The translations under genes were made by a program, and so were the position numbers. Under the pieces are notes generated by a model. That model saw nothing but the letters and a program-made list of their open reading frames with translations, did not search any database and was not told the DNA's origin. Source: Pelethousia sp034933245 (lineage in GTDB: Bacteria > Bacillota > Clostridia > Christensenellales > CAG-138). Taken from it: a DNA stretch of 21,244 nucleotides. Where the stretch lies: assembly GCA_034933245.1 (NCBI GenBank), contig JAYFNX010000010.1, positions 1-21,244 of the forward strand. Reading direction: 5' to 3'. Shown here piece after piece: positions 21,100 to 21,244 of the stretch. The number at the start of each line of letters is the position of its first letter. Position 1 is the first letter of the stretch.

Positions 21100-21244
21100 T
21101 TTTTTATAGAGCGTATTTTAAAATGAAATACGACATTCTATCGCTTTGAATTTTATTTCCGATATCTTTCAATATTGTTACAATCGCCCCTTGTTGTTTG
21201 TAACATCTTGTAATAAAATAAGCCTGTGCTAAAGCGAGTGCGCC
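21100..21244 (+). repeat. Upstream control region, copy B, truncated by window end
   Basis: This is the gapless counterpart of 19604-19748. If the register is kept, the next start codon would lie about 45 nt beyond the window edge. It predicts a second gene with the same control and perhaps a paralogous product. Confidence 0.7.

Noticed and set aside
1..21244. Mobile element, prophage, CRISPR or defence island
   Set aside because: No transposase, integrase, attachment-site repeat, spaced repeat array or nuclease-like gene is visible; the genes are metabolic, transport, regulatory and surface functions.

Overview
The window looks like chromosomal DNA from a Gram-positive member of the Bacillota, probably an uncultured class Clostridia anaerobe. 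Reasons: strong SD sites and sigma-A promoters; DUF975, DUF1292 and YczE/YitT-type families; a BMP-type lipoprotein transporter; a bifunctional chorismate mutase/prephenate dehydratase; a shikimate dehydrogenase-kinase fusion; and a surface protein with an IPKTGD sortase signal. Genes are GC-rich and regulatory gaps AT-rich. I see no IS element, phage gene, CRISPR array or rRNA. The genus assignment is open.

Left part (1-3355): small housekeeping units. On the minus strand are a DUF975 membrane protein cut by the window edge, a DUF1292 protein with a cysteine-rich tail, a VOC/glyoxalase-fold protein and a YczE/YitT-type membrane protein. On the plus strand are a GNAT-like protein and a self-contained tRNA-Thr(GGT) unit with its own promoter and terminator.

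Centre-left (3356-10500): a two-component system (membrane kinase with a CHASE-like sensor, then a response regulator with a SARP-like winged helix) followed by a complete BMP/nucleoside-type ABC importer: ATPase, two permeases and binding lipoprotein. The regulator is only 28 nt from the ATPase gene, so the TCS probably controls this uptake system. The gap between kinase and regulator holds two CCGTACGG palindromes one helical turn apart over a candidate promoter.

Centre-right (10657-18597): a very compact seven-gene operon for chorismate and phenylalanine synthesis: aminotransferase, pheA, aroB, aroC, aroE-aroK fusion, aroF, aroA. It carries six of the seven DAHP-to-chorismate steps plus the phenylalanine branch. 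3-dehydroquinate dehydratase and prephenate dehydrogenase are absent and must lie elsewhere.

Right end (18598-21244): a TetR-family regulator, then a secreted, sortase-anchored protein of unknown function. The AT-rich upstream region of that gene recurs without gaps at the extreme right end of the window (19604-19748 against 21100-21244), so a second gene with the same control region probably starts just outside. This duplicated, co-regulated surface-protein locus is the least explained part of the window.
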